In this document: piece after piece, positions 63,064 through 64,000 of the stretch | Layout: each line of letters opens with the position of its first letter | How positions within the stretch are numbered: position 1 is the stretch's first letter | DNA from: Moringa oleifera | Taxonomy: Eukaryota; Streptophyta; Magnoliopsida; Brassicales; Moringaceae | Direction: 5' to 3' | Assembly: GCA_021397835.1 (NCBI GenBank) | Contig: JAJFZO010000168.1 | Coordinates: 930,001 to 994,000 of the forward strand | DNA: 64,000 bases | Notes under the pieces: generated by a model | The model's input: the letters and a program-made list of their open reading frames with translations, nothing else | What the model was told of the DNA's origin: nothing | The model's database searches: none | Position numbers and translations under genes: made by a program

Positions 63064-64000
63064 GTAATGCCAAGCTTCCCACCCTTTTGTATTCTTATGT
63101 TTTATTTTCCCTATTGTTTCTGTTTTGTGGAAGATCATTGGTTGGTACACACCTGTTGATTTACTTACTGTCAAATTTCTGCACGAATCAGTAATCTGGT
63201 GTGCTTTCTTCTCAACATCGTTAGCCTCAATGTGGTAATTGGCTACCTGAAATAGTCCATGTGCATGTTTTGTTGGTCCAGTCTGCTAGGTTGTTACTTT
63301 CATTTAAAGGAGAGTAAAAAGAGCATAAATTACGCAGATTTTTATAGTTTTTGTCTTCCTTGAAACAGTTTAAATAAGTTGTATAGTCATAGTGTGATGC
63401 TTGATCTCCCAACTGAAAAATCAGGAAGAAACTCTTTATTCAAAAAATAAAGATGAAGGAAACCACAGAGAGTCCAAGCTGAAAATGAAGAAGAAAATCA
63501 AAGAGAGATGTTGAGAGTTGGGAAAGAGGTAAAAGAAGGAAGACAAGAAAGTGTATCACATTGTTTACCAGTACTATTTTGAAGATTATAGTGATATATA
63601 AATTATGTCTGTTGAGAAGAACATTGGTGATACTATTTAAAATGTTTTCAAGAAACTGTTTTCAGTACTCCTATTTCATATTTATTTTCCTTCTCTAATG
63701 GAAAACATTTTACTTAGGGTATTCCTGTTAGTGATTGTTGATTTCATATTATGGAAGATTTCTTAAAAGCTGTTACTGTTATTTTTAGTTTCAAAAAAGT
63801 TACTATTATTTAGTGGGTTTTGCAGCAACTATGCAGTGATGTTGCATATTATGGCAAATTCAATATAATGCATTTGTTGTTTGAGATGTGGATATGGGGC
63901 CATTTCTGATGTTGCTTAATGACTATTTTGCCATTAGCTCATTGTACCCAGAATTCTCTTTACTTGAAGCATACCCAAAGAGAATGTGACCAGAACTAAT
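63064..64000 (+). other. NPR-like gene intron 3 (continues past the window)
   Basis: After the donor at 63064 no downstream exon beginning with the expected VEMGRRYFP-type block is seen to the end of the window. The remaining 937 bp are therefore intronic. Open frames here are short and on either strand without domains. Confidence 0.65.

Noticed and set aside
1..64000. tRNA, rRNA, CRISPR or organelle-DNA insertions
   Set aside because: Scanned by eye for conserved tRNA box words, spaced direct repeats and typical organelle genes; none seen, though a covariance search was not possible.

Overview
The window is nuclear DNA of a core eudicot plant, probably a woody rosid. The evidence is intron-containing genes with plant-type GT/AG junctions, an Argonaute gene with a miR403 target site (a eudicot hallmark), an NPR3/NPR4-type salicylic-acid receptor gene, and A+T-rich intergenic DNA full of decayed plant transposons. 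No operons, ribosome-binding sites, CRISPR arrays, rRNA or tRNA genes were seen.

Layout. 1-3.7 kb is A+T-rich spacer with a G+C-richer island at 1.19-1.64 kb. 3.7-10.37 kb holds two decayed Ty1/copia elements in + orientation. 10.37-17.09 kb is a tandem array of about 1.15-kb units. Each unit carries the copia RNase H 3' end, an LTR-like segment and a roughly 145-bp segment that is also the proximal upstream region of the next gene. 17.15-22.3 kb is a complete three-exon AGO2-type Argonaute gene (+; 1006 codons) with a TATA box, a TGA/bZIP-type site and a near-perfect miR403 site in the 3' UTR. 22.3-24.5 kb is spacer with a 59-bp x3 repeat and a copia RNase H scrap. 24.5-28.5 kb is a seven-exon gene on the minus strand, convergent with AGO2, for an ARM-type protein of the LIN/CERBERUS-like kind but with no visible U-box or WD40 part. 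28.5-58.7 kb is a transposon-rich, gene-poor stretch: a LINE, a gypsy-type gag remnant, a minus-strand copia gag-protease remnant, a very A+T-rich desert with a dispersed repeat family, a CACTA (En/Spm) element, and a gypsy gag scrap. 58.8-64 kb is an NPR3/NPR4-like gene (+) whose last exon or exons lie beyond the window.

How the genes relate. AGO2 (antiviral and antibacterial RNA silencing) and NPR3/4 (salicylic-acid perception and transcriptional repression) are both immunity genes, and both have TGACG-type motifs near their starts. TGA factors are the known DNA-binding partners of NPR proteins, so shared input is plausible but unproven. The most striking structure is the array in front of AGO2. 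An in-place tandem duplication appears to have joined an AGO2 upstream segment to the tail of a copia element and multiplied it. A silencing gene therefore sits beside several decayed, CpG-poor copies of its own upstream DNA, a layout that could feed small RNAs back on its promoter.
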